From contig CAZEBW010000036.1 of NCBI GenBank assembly GCA_964510205.1, forward strand, positions 1-34,427: DNA of 34,427 nt, read 5' to 3'. This document shows, piece after piece, positions 22,501-30,060 of the stretch. Both the position numbers and the translations under genes were made by a program. Source of the DNA: CAZEBW01 sp964510205. GTDB taxonomy: Bacteria; Chloroflexota; Anaerolineae; VGOG01. The notes below the pieces were generated by a model. It saw only the letters and a list, made by a program, of their open reading frames with translations. It was not told the DNA's origin and did no database searches. How positions within the stretch are numbered: position 1 is the stretch's first letter; every line of letters begins with the position of its first letter.

Positions 22501-23159
22501 ACTGCCTTGAGATCCAGCCCCCGCCGGGCGCCGGCCTGCCCGACGAGCGGGAGCAGTTGTTGACCATCCTGCGCTGTGTGGATGCTGCGCCGTGGAGCTG
22601 GGGACGCCACACCCTGATGCGCATCCTGCGCGGCGACGCCAGACCGCGCCCCGGTGCGCGATCCCTTCACGCAAAGGCCCGTGACCAGGCCGAATTCGGA
22701 GCACTGGCCTTTCGCTCCAAGACGGCCGTCGAGCGCATGTTGTCCCGACTGGAGCACGGCGGATTTCTGCAGCCGCGCCGGCTCGACCACGGTGGCGTCG
22801 TGCTCGACCTCACATCCACGGGCAAGGCGGCGTTGAAAAACCCGGCTGCGTTGGATGTCCTGATCAGTCCAGCAGAGGAGCCGCCGGCGCGCAAGAAAGA
22901 TGAGGACGCGAATGAAGACTTGTTTCAGGCGCTGCGTGCGTGGCGGCTGGTGCAGGCTCGCGAGCAGCAGGTGCCGCTCTACGTCATCTTTCACGACAGC
23001 CACCTGCGTGCCATCGCCGCGCATCAGCCCGTCACCCTGGAGGCTTTATCCGAGGTAAAGGGCGTTGGCCCAATCAAGCTGGAGAAGTACGGGACTGCGG
23101 TGATCGGATTGGTGCGCAAACATCTGGAAGGAGGAGCAAATGGCGCGCACTCAAGATGA
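19584..23159 (+). CDS. RecQ-type DNA helicase with N-terminal DUF559 nuclease domain and TPR region
   Basis: A 1191-aa fusion protein. Residues 1-115 are a DUF559 (Vsr-like PD-(D/E)XK) endonuclease domain: ESKLWARLRNRQLGGFKFRR, VVDFYC (D55), IEIDGESH (E66/D68) and a final VIRFINRDV. Residues 120-148 (Pro/Arg/Gly-rich) are encoded by a palindromic repeat. Residues about 150-375 are TPR-like helices. The helicase follows: Walker A PTGGGKSLCYQLP (about 457), DEAH box VIDEAHCVSVWGHDFRPDY (about 556), GLGIDKPDIRFIVHF and QEAGRAGRDG, then an RQC zinc site (CRHGHLNAY...CSACDNC) and an HRDC domain at the end (about 1115-1185). RecQ unwinds recombination and repair intermediates. An ordinary RecQ (about 600 aa) lacks the first two parts. 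The DUF559 part may be an insertion. Confidence 0.9.
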   Translation: MKKQHRIYPPILASARELRQPQTPAESKLWARLRNRQLGGFKFRRQHPIGRFVVDFYCAACKLMIEIDGESHAEQVEYDLARTAWLNEQGYHVIRFINRDVFQHLDDVLEAILAECQKLSPPSPPAPLPPRERGEAPSPPRGEGWGEGRSSLLGELALTPEQTLQLSSSDRSRLLNFLLRWEHVETLHACLDVLIPLNPTLVSLRDLRAKAFLAQDRPDDALPVMEKRLEHSTSLPARSLLARIHLARDDVEAARQIARALVAEREESALTWSLLGEVELARGDTKAALSAYRRLSELYPHSRSYLMGMVALYQARDDWVTASGYAVRLLRLAEEGNPLSIPYLRRLLDHFRASGEETRVAELETELKRRYADELADLRERLSPAYRPRPIPPREPSPVEPPEAEPLPTFEEVPVSDEERSHITEAARRLFGFDSLLPGQLQTMACVLRGEDVLTILPTGGGKSLCYQLPALLAERGATLVISPLIALMKDQVDSLPSRVGRRATTINSSLQGDELRRRMGQAADGAYRLVYAAPERLRQPTFLHALRRAGVDRLVIDEAHCVSVWGHDFRPDYLTIGQARQALGNPPLLAMTATAPPRVRRDIIKHLGEMNVIAGDVTRPNLQLEVFHARHADDKLRHLLAFCQAESGSGIVYAGTRARCEELAVLLRARGVVADYYHAGIADRAGVQDDFMAGRIRVVVATVAFGLGIDKPDIRFIVHFVPPPSLESYYQEAGRAGRDGLPARCLLMYAPSDRATLTRRARQDALPVEFLRAVYAAVKQRLGGGSSGRVAAADLERDAFASLSTGLQADDTRIRVALSLLEQVDLLRRGPDMPRAAIVCLTSGDVPASAPELAAFCQAARLRPGQPLTLDLVDVAQQAGLPLAEIERQVLDWADAGWLSYRPAGRDLLLELLPPPADAAQRIATLLERYETIQAQRVDEITAYARTVRCRHGHLNAYLGGRVIERCSACDNCLEIQPPPGAGLPDEREQLLTILRCVDAAPWSWGRHTLMRILRGDARPRPGARSLHAKARDQAEFGALAFRSKTAVERMLSRLEHGGFLQPRRLDHGGVVLDLTSTGKAALKNPAALDVLISPAEEPPARKKDEDANEDLFQALRAWRLVQAREQQVPLYVIFHDSHLRAIAAHQPVTLEALSEVKGVGPIKLEKYGTAVIGLVRKHLEGGANGAHSR
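19945..20031. repeat. CACCCTCACCCC...GGGGTGAGGGG palindrome, copy 2 (after DUF559, translated)
   Basis: An 87-bp copy of the element at 19470-19558. It lies in frame (29 codons, PPSPPAPLPPRERGEAPSPP and onward) and joins the DUF559 domain to the TPR-RecQ part. The two direct copies bracket 386 bp carrying the DUF559 coding sequence. Recombination between them would delete DUF559 and leave one palindrome before the TPR-RecQ frame. Confidence 0.9.
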
Positions 23160-23163
23160 ATAC

Positions 23164-23192
23164 TTGACAAGGAAAACGTTTTCTGGTATAGT
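23164..23192 (+). promoter_or_regulatory. Sigma-70-type promoter of the lacI gene
   Basis: A perfect -35 TTGACA (23164-23169), a 17-bp spacer and -10 TATAGT (23187-23192, 5 of 6). A LacI-type operator occupies the spacer and a second lies just past the predicted start site (about 23199). Confidence 0.85.
23172..23183. promoter_or_regulatory. LacI-family operator 1
   Basis: A perfect 12-bp palindrome GAAAACGTTTTC with the central CG typical of LacI/GalR-family sites. It sits between the -35 and -10 boxes, where bound repressor would block RNA polymerase. Confidence 0.85.
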
Positions 23193-23205
23193 ATGAGTAA
23201 CCTCT

Positions 23206-23217
23206 GAAAACGTTTTC
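23206..23217. promoter_or_regulatory. LacI-family operator 2
   Basis: An identical 12-bp palindrome GAAAACGTTTTC, 34 bp centre-to-centre from operator 1 and just downstream of the predicted transcription start. Two sites about three helical turns apart suit cooperative or roadblock repression. Confidence 0.85.
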
Positions 23218-23300
23218 GTCATAGCACGGGCACTATCCACAAGATGTAGGACTGGTTTCTGACAACTCCTCACGAGATCCTCGCCGTGGAGGGAGCTCCG

Positions 23301-24335
23301 ATGAGCGTGACCATCAAAGATCTGGCCGGGCAACTCGATCTTTCTGTCTCCACTGTCTCCAAGGCCCTCAACAACTATCCACACGTAGCCGAGGAAACCA
23401 GGCAGCGCGTGTTGGCCAAGTCGAAGGAGTTGGGTTACCGTCCTAGCGTCACTGCCCGTGGCTTGCAGGCGCGTCGTACTCACCTCATCGCCTACAGTTG
23501 GCGACCAGCCCCCGCCGAGCAATTTAGCCCCATTCTCAACCGCTTTATTCACGTCATGGGCGCCGCCGCTGTAGCCGCCGGTTACCATCTGCTGGCCTTC
23601 CCCACTTCTTCTGATCAGGATGAGCTCAATGCCTATCAAGAACTGGTGCGCACTCGCCGCGTGGACGGCATCATCTTCAGCGCGACCAGCGAGAACGATC
23701 CCCGCGTCGCCTACCTGAGCGAAGCCGACTTTCCCTTCGTCGCTTTCGGACAAGCCGGTGCAGGATGGGACTATCCCTGGGTGGACGTAGACGGCCGAGC
23801 TGGGATCGGCATGGCTGTGGATCACCTGGTGCAGCTCGGCCACCGCCGCATCGGCTTCATCGCCTGGCCACACGGCTCCCTCCTCACTGCTGGAGACCGC
23901 TATCGCGGATATGTCGAAGCGCTGGAAAGAGCTGGCTTGCCTTTTGATCCAGCCCTGGTGGTGCGCGCCGAACACGCCGAGCCAGCGGGTCGCCGGGCCA
24001 TGGCTACCCTGCTGGACCTTCCCACCGCACAGCGCCCCACAGCCGTCGTCGCCATCAGTGACCTGCTGGCCATCGGAGCGATGAACGAAGCGCAGGATCG
24101 TGGTCTGGGAGTGGGGCGCGATGTCTCCATCGTTGGCTTCGACGACGCGCCGATGTCGAAATACCTGCGTCCTCCCTTGACCACCATCCGCCAGCCTGTG
24201 GACGAGGTCGGCGAACTGGTGGTGCAACAACTGCTGGCGGTCGTTTCAGGCACTCCGCTGGCTGAGGATGAACGCCATGTGCTGCTGAAACCCGAACTCA
24301 TCGTGCGCGGCTCCACGGCCCCCGCCCCGCTCTAA
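23301..24335 (+). CDS. LacI-family transcriptional repressor
   Basis: A 344-aa repressor. The start at 23301 has GGAGGGAG upstream and gives the canonical N-terminus: helix-turn-helix VTIKDLAGQLDLSVSTVSKALNN with hinge TARGLQARRT (about residues 50-60). The periplasmic-binding-protein-like sensor domain (about 60-335) has VDGIIFSATSENDPR, HLVQLGHRRIGFI and VVAISDLLAIGAMNEAQDRGLGVGRDVSIVGFDDA. It presumably binds a sugar or sugar phosphate that releases it from the two operators in its own promoter. Being first in the locus, it should control itself and the GH65/transporter genes behind it. Confidence 0.93.
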   Translation: MSVTIKDLAGQLDLSVSTVSKALNNYPHVAEETRQRVLAKSKELGYRPSVTARGLQARRTHLIAYSWRPAPAEQFSPILNRFIHVMGAAAVAAGYHLLAFPTSSDQDELNAYQELVRTRRVDGIIFSATSENDPRVAYLSEADFPFVAFGQAGAGWDYPWVDVDGRAGIGMAVDHLVQLGHRRIGFIAWPHGSLLTAGDRYRGYVEALERAGLPFDPALVVRAEHAEPAGRRAMATLLDLPTAQRPTAVVAISDLLAIGAMNEAQDRGLGVGRDVSIVGFDDAPMSKYLRPPLTTIRQPVDEVGELVVQQLLAVVSGTPLAEDERHVLLKPELIVRGSTAPAPL

Positions 24336-24359
24336 GGCGCTGCCGAGGCACTGACTGAC

Positions 24360-26567
24360 ATGACAGAGCACGCAACACGCAACACGCAACACGCAATACG
24401 CAACTGGCTCATCGCCGAAACCAGCTTCGACCCAGCCGAGCTCCATCACCAAGAAACCGTCTTCACCATCGGCAACGGCTACCTGGGGACGCGAGGGGCT
24501 TTCGAGGAGGGGTATCCCGGCGCCCGACCGGCCACGCTGATCCACGGCGTGTTTGACGATGCGCCCATCGTGCACACCGAACTGGCCAACGCGCCCGATT
24601 GGCTGCCCTTTGTCCTGCTGGTGAACGGTGAGCGTTTCAGGATGGATCGCGGGGAGGTGTTGAACTATCGGCGGACGCTGGATTTGCGTCACGGGCTGTT
24701 GACTCGCCAGGTGCGCTGGCGCAGCCCCGCCGGCCATGCGGTGGACATCCACATCGAGCGCTTCGCCAGCCTGGCCGACCCGCACGTGTTGGCCATCCGC
24801 TACCAGGTGACGCCGCTGGACTTCGATGGCTGGATCGAGTTGCGGGCGGGCATCAATGGCCAGGTGGAAAATGACGGCCTGGTGCACTGGGATTGGGTGG
24901 ATCAAGGGGACGAGACGGGTCGGGTCTGGCTGCACAGCCGCACGCGGCGCTCAGGCATCGAGTTGGGCCAGGCGGCGATTTTGAAGGTGTCTGGCAGCGG
25001 CAAGGTGACTGAGCGGGTGATGGATTGCCCGAATTTTCCCACTATCGTCGCTCAATGCAAAGCGGAGCAGGGGCGGACCATCACCGCCGACAAGCTGGTG
25101 ACTATCTACAGCTCGCGGGAAGTGGACGACGTGGTCGAAGCGGCGGTGGAAAAACTCGATGACCTGGTTGATGCTGACTTGGGCTACGCAGAGCTACTTG
25201 GTGGGCACGAGGCGGTCTGGGCCGAGGTGTGGGATGCCTCGGACGTGATCATCGAAGGGGACGACGTCGCGCAGCGGGCGGTGCGCTACAACCTGTTCCA
25301 GTTGCTCATCGCTGCCCCGCGTCACGACGGCCGCGTCAGCATCCCCGGCCGGACGCTGAGCGGCTTCGGCTACCGGGGACACGTCTTCTGGGACACCGAC
25401 ATCTTCATGCTGCCCTTCTTCGCCTTCACCCAGCCGAAGCTGGCACGCAATCTGCTGATGTACCGCTATCACACCTTGCCCGCCGCGCGGCGCAAGGCTC
25501 GCGCCAACGGCTGCGAAGGGGCGCAGTACGCCTGGGAGAGCGCTCTGAGCGGCGACGAGACGACGCCTAAGTGGGTGCCTGGCCCCGACGGAGGGCTGGT
25601 TCGCATCTGGACGGGTGACATTCAGCTCCACATCACCGCCGACGTGGCCTACGCCGTCTGGCAATACTGGCGGGCCAGCGGCGACGACGAGTTCGTGCGC
25701 GACTACGGCGCGGAGATCATCCTCGACACCGCCGTCTTCTGGGGCAGCCGCGCCGAGTACAACGCCGAGCGGGACCGCTACGAGATCAACGACGTCATCG
25801 GTCCCGACGAGTACCACGAGCACGTGAACAACAACGTCTTCACCAACCGCATGGCGCAGTGGCATCTGAAGACGGCTCTGGAGACGCTGGCCTGGCTGCG
25901 TCGCGAATACCCCGACAAGGCGGCCGAGCTGGAGGAGCGACTGGACCTAACTCCAGAGCGGTTGCGCCATTGGGCCGACGTCATCGGCTGCCTGCGCATC
26001 CTGCACGACCCCGAGACGGGGCTGATGGAACAGTTCGAGGGGTTCTTCGAGCTGGAGGACATTGACTGGCAGGCTTTGCAGCCCTGCAGTCAGTCCATCC
26101 AGGCCCTGCTGGGGATCGAGCGCACCAATCAGGTGCAAGCGCTGAAGCAGCCGGATGTACTGATGCTTTTGTATTTGCTGGGAGACCGCTACGACCTGGA
26201 GACCAAGCGGGTCAACTGGGATTACTACGAGCCACGCACCGACCACACGCATGGCTCCTCGCTGGGCCCGGCTATCCACGCCATCCTGGCCTGCGAGCTG
26301 GGCCTGCCCGAAATAGCCTGCGAACACTTCATGCGAGCCGCGCTGGTGGATCTGGAGGACGTGCGGGGCAATGCGGCCGACGGCATCCACGGCGCTTCGG
26401 CTGGCGGCGTCTGGCAGGCCGTGGTCTTCGGCTTCGCCGGGCTGCGGCTCACCGCCGAAGGCTATACCCTCAATCCACGGCTACCGGCCCATTGGGAGCG
26501 ACTGGCCTTTCGCTTCCGGCATCGCGGTTCGGAGGTGCGGGTTGATCTGCCGGGCGATGCTGTTTGA
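24360..26567 (+). CDS. GH65 disaccharide phosphorylase (kojibiose/trehalose/maltose phosphorylase family)
   Basis: A 735-aa enzyme that phosphorolyses an alpha-glucosyl disaccharide to beta-glucose 1-phosphate and a sugar. Family marks are an N-terminal domain (ETVFTIGNGYLGTRGAFEEG), the catalytic barrel with GHVFWDTDIFMLPFF, the general acid in VIGPDEYHEHVNNN (E484), the LKQPDVLMLLYLLGD block and the phosphate-binding HGSSL (about residue 632). The linkage specificity cannot be read from sequence. Residues 4-14 (HATRNTQHAIRN) are encoded by the ACGCAAC heptad repeat, so translation may begin at 24360 only because the repeat stays in frame. It starts 24 nt after lacI. The usual partner, beta-phosphoglucomutase, is not in the window. 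Confidence 0.9.
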   Translation: MTEHATRNTQHAIRNWLIAETSFDPAELHHQETVFTIGNGYLGTRGAFEEGYPGARPATLIHGVFDDAPIVHTELANAPDWLPFVLLVNGERFRMDRGEVLNYRRTLDLRHGLLTRQVRWRSPAGHAVDIHIERFASLADPHVLAIRYQVTPLDFDGWIELRAGINGQVENDGLVHWDWVDQGDETGRVWLHSRTRRSGIELGQAAILKVSGSGKVTERVMDCPNFPTIVAQCKAEQGRTITADKLVTIYSSREVDDVVEAAVEKLDDLVDADLGYAELLGGHEAVWAEVWDASDVIIEGDDVAQRAVRYNLFQLLIAAPRHDGRVSIPGRTLSGFGYRGHVFWDTDIFMLPFFAFTQPKLARNLLMYRYHTLPAARRKARANGCEGAQYAWESALSGDETTPKWVPGPDGGLVRIWTGDIQLHITADVAYAVWQYWRASGDDEFVRDYGAEIILDTAVFWGSRAEYNAERDRYEINDVIGPDEYHEHVNNNVFTNRMAQWHLKTALETLAWLRREYPDKAAELEERLDLTPERLRHWADVIGCLRILHDPETGLMEQFEGFFELEDIDWQALQPCSQSIQALLGIERTNQVQALKQPDVLMLLYLLGDRYDLETKRVNWDYYEPRTDHTHGSSLGPAIHAILACELGLPEIACEHFMRAALVDLEDVRGNAADGIHGASAGGVWQAVVFGFAGLRLTAEGYTLNPRLPAHWERLAFRFRHRGSEVRVDLPGDAV
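24368..24404. repeat. Heptad (ACGCAAC)n simple repeat inside the GH65 start
   Basis: Five near-perfect heptads ACGCAAC/T at the beginning of the GH65 gene. They match the words of the tract at 13486-13558. They encode an extra N-terminal tail before the conserved NWLIAETSFDP. Confidence 0.8.
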
Positions 26568-26585
26568 AAGGCCAGGGAATCAGGA

Positions 26586-26609
26586 AATCAGGGAATCTAG
26601 TCCCTGATT
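26586..26609. terminator. Hairpin after the GH65 gene
   Basis: AATCAGGGA (26586-26594) and TCCCTGATT (26601-26609) pair around ATCTAG, about 20 nt after the GH65 stop. A second TCCCT repeat follows. No T-run is present, so it may be a processing or stability structure between GH65 and the binding-protein gene rather than a full terminator. Confidence 0.4.
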
Positions 26610-26624
26610 CCCTAGTCCCTGACT

Positions 26625-26636
26625 TAAGGAGGTGAT
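26625..26636 (+). promoter_or_regulatory. Twelve-base Shine-Dalgarno-like site far upstream of the solute-binding protein gene
   Basis: TAAGGAGGTGAT is an exact complement of the expected 3' end of 16S rRNA (ATCACCTCCTTA). It lies 80 nt upstream of the ATG at 26717, which has its own AAGGAG. The ATG at 26635 (8 codons) overlaps the site itself and is too close to be read from it. It could be a ribosome standby or mRNA-stabilising site. Confidence 0.55.
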
Positions 26637-26716
26637 GGAAGGGAAACAAAACCTGTCTTAACCGAAGGCAGCGAGAGTTGCCAAATTCTGCAAGATCAAA
26701 GTAAGGAGAAGAAAAG

Positions 26717-28108
26717 ATGAAAAAGCAAATACTTGTTAGCATGGTGGCCTTGGTGGCCATCTTGCTCGCGGCCTGCGCTGCGCCCACTCCAGAGGTGGTC
26801 GAGAAGGAGGTGGTCGTCGAGAAGGAAGTTCCGGTCACCGTCGAGGTGGAGAAGGAGAAGGTGGTGGAGAAGGTAGTGACCGCCACTCCGGTGCCGCCGA
26901 AGGTGGCGGGCACCATCCGCGTCGGCACCTGGGAGAGCGACGCGCTGGCCCTGGACCTGTGGGACGAGATCATCACGGCCTTCGAAGCAGAGCACCCAGG
27001 GGTCACGGTCCAGTTGGAAGCCGTGCCGGATGCCTACGGTGACAAGCTGCTCACCCAGATCGCCGCTGGTGAGGCCCCCGACATCTTCCAGATGGGCGAT
27101 GGCGACGTCGCCAGGTACATACAACGAGGCGCCGCCGAGCTGTTGGACCCGTACATCACCGGTGATAGCCCGCTAGACCTGGACAAGTTCTTCCCCGGTG
27201 TTCTGGCCGTCGGTCAGCAGGAGGGCAAGACGTACTTCCTTACCAAGGACTACAGCCCCCTCGTCTTGTACTACAACAAGACGCTGTTCGACGAGGCCGG
27301 AGTGGCCTATCCCGAGGAAGGCTGGACCTGGGATGACTTCCTGGCCAAGGCCCAGGCCCTGACCCTGGATAAGGATGGCGATGGCGTGACCGACCAATGG
27401 GGCATCCAACTGCCAGGGCACTGGCCAAGCTGGACCTGGTGGCGCGGCATGTCGCCCTTCGTCTTCGCTAACGGCGGGGACCTCCTGGATTCCGAGGGCA
27501 AGAAGGCTACAGGCTACATGAATAGCCCCGAAACGGTGGAGGCCGTAGAGTTCTACGTTGACCTATTCACCAAGCACAAGGTCGCGCCTACAAACGCCGA
27601 CCTTGAGGCCCTGGCGGGCGTTGACCTGTTCCAGTCGGGCCTGGTAGCCATGCTGTGGACTGGTCGCTGGCCGCTGCGGGACTTTATCGCCAACCCCGAG
27701 CTCAACTTCGGCACCGTTGGCCTGCCCATGGGGAAGCAGCACGCCAATTCCATCTGCTGGGCCGGCTTCGCCATGTACAGCGAGGGCAAGAACAAGGACA
27801 CCGCCTGGGAGTTCCTCAAGTACATCGGGGCCGGCGATGGAGCGCAGGTCTTTGCCAAGCACGCCTTCACCCCGGTAAAGGCCATCGCTGAGCTGCAGGG
27901 TCTGGATGTGGATCGGTTCAACGCGCCCATCGTCAAGGACCTTGAGTACATCCATCCTCTACCAGAGTTCAGAACGATTTACTTCGGCGAGTGCGTAGAC
28001 AAGTTCTTTGTAGAGGCACTGGAGAAACTGCTGATAGAGGGTGGGGATGCCCGAGCGCTCTTGGACAACGCGGCGACTCAGGCTGATGCCTGCCTGGCCG
28101 AGAAATAA
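26717..28108 (+). CDS. Sugar ABC transporter solute-binding lipoprotein
   Basis: A 463-aa extracellular family-1 binding protein. A signal peptide (residues 1-18) ends in the lipobox LAAC (about C20). Next comes a repetitive Glu/Val/Lys linker (about 25-60, EVVEKEVVVEKEVPVTVEVE) that would hold the domain off the membrane. The binding domain has TWESDALALDLWDEIITAFE, AGEAPDIFQMGDGD, LVLYYNKTLFDEAGV and TWDDFLAKAQALT, as in maltose/oligosaccharide-binding proteins. AAGGAG lies 8 nt upstream of the ATG. It feeds the two permeases downstream; ligand presumably related to the GH65 substrate. Confidence 0.93.
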   Translation: MKKQILVSMVALVAILLAACAAPTPEVVEKEVVVEKEVPVTVEVEKEKVVEKVVTATPVPPKVAGTIRVGTWESDALALDLWDEIITAFEAEHPGVTVQLEAVPDAYGDKLLTQIAAGEAPDIFQMGDGDVARYIQRGAAELLDPYITGDSPLDLDKFFPGVLAVGQQEGKTYFLTKDYSPLVLYYNKTLFDEAGVAYPEEGWTWDDFLAKAQALTLDKDGDGVTDQWGIQLPGHWPSWTWWRGMSPFVFANGGDLLDSEGKKATGYMNSPETVEAVEFYVDLFTKHKVAPTNADLEALAGVDLFQSGLVAMLWTGRWPLRDFIANPELNFGTVGLPMGKQHANSICWAGFAMYSEGKNKDTAWEFLKYIGAGDGAQVFAKHAFTPVKAIAELQGLDVDRFNAPIVKDLEYIHPLPEFRTIYFGECVDKFFVEALEKLLIEGGDARALLDNAATQADACLAEK

Positions 28109-28123
28109 GGGCGCTGATAAGCC

Positions 28124-28155
28124 TCAGCGGGGCAGCCCACGGGCTGCCCCGCTGA
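28124..28155. terminator. Strong hairpin between binding-protein and permease genes
   Basis: A 14-bp GC-rich stem TCAGCGGGGCAGCC (28124-28137) pairs with 28142-28155 around the loop CACG. There is no T-run. Hairpins in this position in sugar ABC operons often give more binding protein than permease by attenuation or 3' protection. Confidence 0.65.
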
Positions 28156-28186
28156 AATTCTATCTACAAACATCGGGAGGCGTGTT

Positions 28187-29137
28187 ATGACTGTAAGCGC
28201 GCGTTTGCGTGCCCTGAGACCTCGCCGGATGACCCCACGAACTCGACGAGAAGCGATCACCTTCTACCTGTGCATCTCGCCCTGGTTGATTGGCTTCATC
28301 GTCTTCACGGCGGGGCCGATGATTGCCTCCCTAGCGCTCAGTTTCACCGAGTGGGACATCTTGACCCCGCCGGAGGTCGTCGGCCTCAAGAATTACGTCA
28401 CGATGTTTACCAAGGACCCCGATTTCTGGCAGTCCTTGAAGGTGACGAGCGTTTACACGGTCTTCAGTGTCCCGTTGAGGTTGCTCACCGCACTGTTCCT
28501 GGCCATGCTGCTCAACGAGGCGACGCGAGGCGTCGGGCTCTTTCGCACTATCTTCTACCTCCCCAGCATCGTGGCCAGCGTGGCGGCGGCGGTGCTCTGG
28601 GGGTGGATCTTCAACCCCCGCTTTGGGCCCATCAACGGTGCCCTCCGCCTGTTCGGTATCAAGGGGCCAACCTGGTTTTCCGATCCGAAGTGGGCGCTGT
28701 GGGGGCTGGTCATCATGAGCACGTGGGGGGTGGGGGGGGAGATGCTCATCTTCCTGGCCGGGCTGAAGGGTATCCCCAGGCAGTTGTATGAGGCTGCAGA
28801 GATTGACGGGGCGGGTGCTCTGGCCAGGTTCTTCAAGATTACTATCCCCATGCTGAGCCCCACCATTTTCTTCAACCTTGTCATGTCCCTCATCGGATCC
28901 TTCCAGTCCTTCGATGCAGCTTACATCATCTCGACGGGCCGGGGGGGCACGTTGGGCGGTCCGTTGAAATCCACTTTGTTCTACATGCTTCATCTCTACG
29001 CGAACGCCTTCTCGCTATTCAAGATGGGATATGCCTCGGCCCTGGCCTGGGTGTTGTTTCTGATCATCCTCGGCCTCACGTTCCTGATGATCAGGTCCTC
29101 GGCCCTTTGGGTATACTACGCGGGAGAGAGGAGTTAG
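28187..29137 (+). CDS. Sugar ABC transporter permease (MalF/UgpA type)
   Basis: A 316-aa inner-membrane permease with six membrane segments. The EAA loop that docks the ATPase is EAAEIDGAGALARFFKITIP (about residues 203-222). The N-terminus is basic and cytoplasmic, followed by FYLCISPWLIGFIVFTAGPM. GGGAGG lies upstream of the ATG. It pairs with the permease 4 nt downstream. Confidence 0.94.
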   Translation: MTVSARLRALRPRRMTPRTRREAITFYLCISPWLIGFIVFTAGPMIASLALSFTEWDILTPPEVVGLKNYVTMFTKDPDFWQSLKVTSVYTVFSVPLRLLTALFLAMLLNEATRGVGLFRTIFYLPSIVASVAAAVLWGWIFNPRFGPINGALRLFGIKGPTWFSDPKWALWGLVIMSTWGVGGEMLIFLAGLKGIPRQLYEAAEIDGAGALARFFKITIPMLSPTIFFNLVMSLIGSFQSFDAAYIISTGRGGTLGGPLKSTLFYMLHLYANAFSLFKMGYASALAWVLFLIILGLTFLMIRSSALWVYYAGERS

Positions 29138-29141
29138 TACC

Positions 29142-30038
29142 ATGGTGAAAACCGCACTTCCTCAGGTCCAGCCCTCTCGTTGGTTAGGCTGGTGGCGCAC
29201 CAGGAAGGGCCAGAGAGCGGTCAAAAACATCATCGTCTACACGCTCCTCGTCATCCTCAGCGCCGTGTTCGTATTCCCTTTCTTCTGGATGGTGACCTCG
29301 GCCTTGAAGCCAGAGTATCAGATCTTCGTCTGGCCGCCCCAGTGGATCCCCGATCCGATCTTGTGGAGCAACTTCGCCAAAGCCTTCACCAACCCCAGGC
29401 TGCCTTTTGACCTCTTCTTCAGGAACACGATGATCATTGAGGTTGCTGTCCTCACGGGACGCCTGCTCTCTTGCACGCTGGTGGCCTATGGCTTCGCGCG
29501 CCTCCGAGCGCCGGGCAAGAACTTGCTCTTTGCCATACTCCTGTCTACCCTGATGCTGCCGGGGGTGGTGACCCTGATCCCCAGGTTCATTCTCTTCAAC
29601 GAGATAGGCTGGGTGAACACCTTCCTGCCCCTCACAGTGCCTGCCTGGTTCGGCGAGGCGTATGCCATCTTCCTGATGCGACAGTTCTTCCTGACCATTC
29701 CGCCAGAACTGGAAGAGTCAGCCCGCATTGACGGCGCCAGCACATTTCAGGTCATCCGCTACATCATCGTGCCGCTGAGCCTACCCGTCCTGACAGTGAT
29801 CGCCATCTTGACTTTCAAGGACAACTGGAATGACTTCTTCAACCCGCTCATTTACTTGAGTGATGCCAAAAAGTACACCCTGGCGGTGGGGCTGGGCTTC
29901 TTCCACGGGCAGCTCGATGTCAAGATGAACTTGCTGATGGCCGCCTCCGTGGTGGTGCTGCTGCCGATCCTGATCCTTTTCTTCTTCGCCCAGCGGGCCT
30001 TCGTCGAAGGGATCACTCTGACGGGAATGAAGGGGTGA
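29142..30038 (+). CDS. Sugar ABC transporter permease (MalG/UgpE type)
   Basis: A 298-aa second permease of the pair, with six membrane segments and the EAA loop EESARIDGASTFQVIRYIIVP. The start of the membrane domain (LLVILSAVFVFPFFWMVTSALKPE) and the C-terminal FVEGITLTGMKG are family hallmarks. No ATP-binding subunit gene lies in the window, so an ATPase shared with other importers (MsiK/UgpC-like) is likely. Its last codons overlap a possible GTG start of the next reading frame. Confidence 0.94.
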   Translation: MVKTALPQVQPSRWLGWWRTRKGQRAVKNIIVYTLLVILSAVFVFPFFWMVTSALKPEYQIFVWPPQWIPDPILWSNFAKAFTNPRLPFDLFFRNTMIIEVAVLTGRLLSCTLVAYGFARLRAPGKNLLFAILLSTLMLPGVVTLIPRFILFNEIGWVNTFLPLTVPAWFGEAYAIFLMRQFFLTIPPELEESARIDGASTFQVIRYIIVPLSLPVLTVIAILTFKDNWNDFFNPLIYLSDAKKYTLAVGLGFFHGQLDVKMNLLMAASVVVLLPILILFFFAQRAFVEGITLTGMKG

Positions 30039-30060
30039 ACGTGCGCCGCATTATTACCGC

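Noticed and set aside
26635..26661. 8-codon leader peptide after a strong ribosome-binding site
   Set aside because: Only 2 nt separate the AGGAGG core from the ATG, which is too short for initiation; the site is better read as a standby or stabilising sequence.
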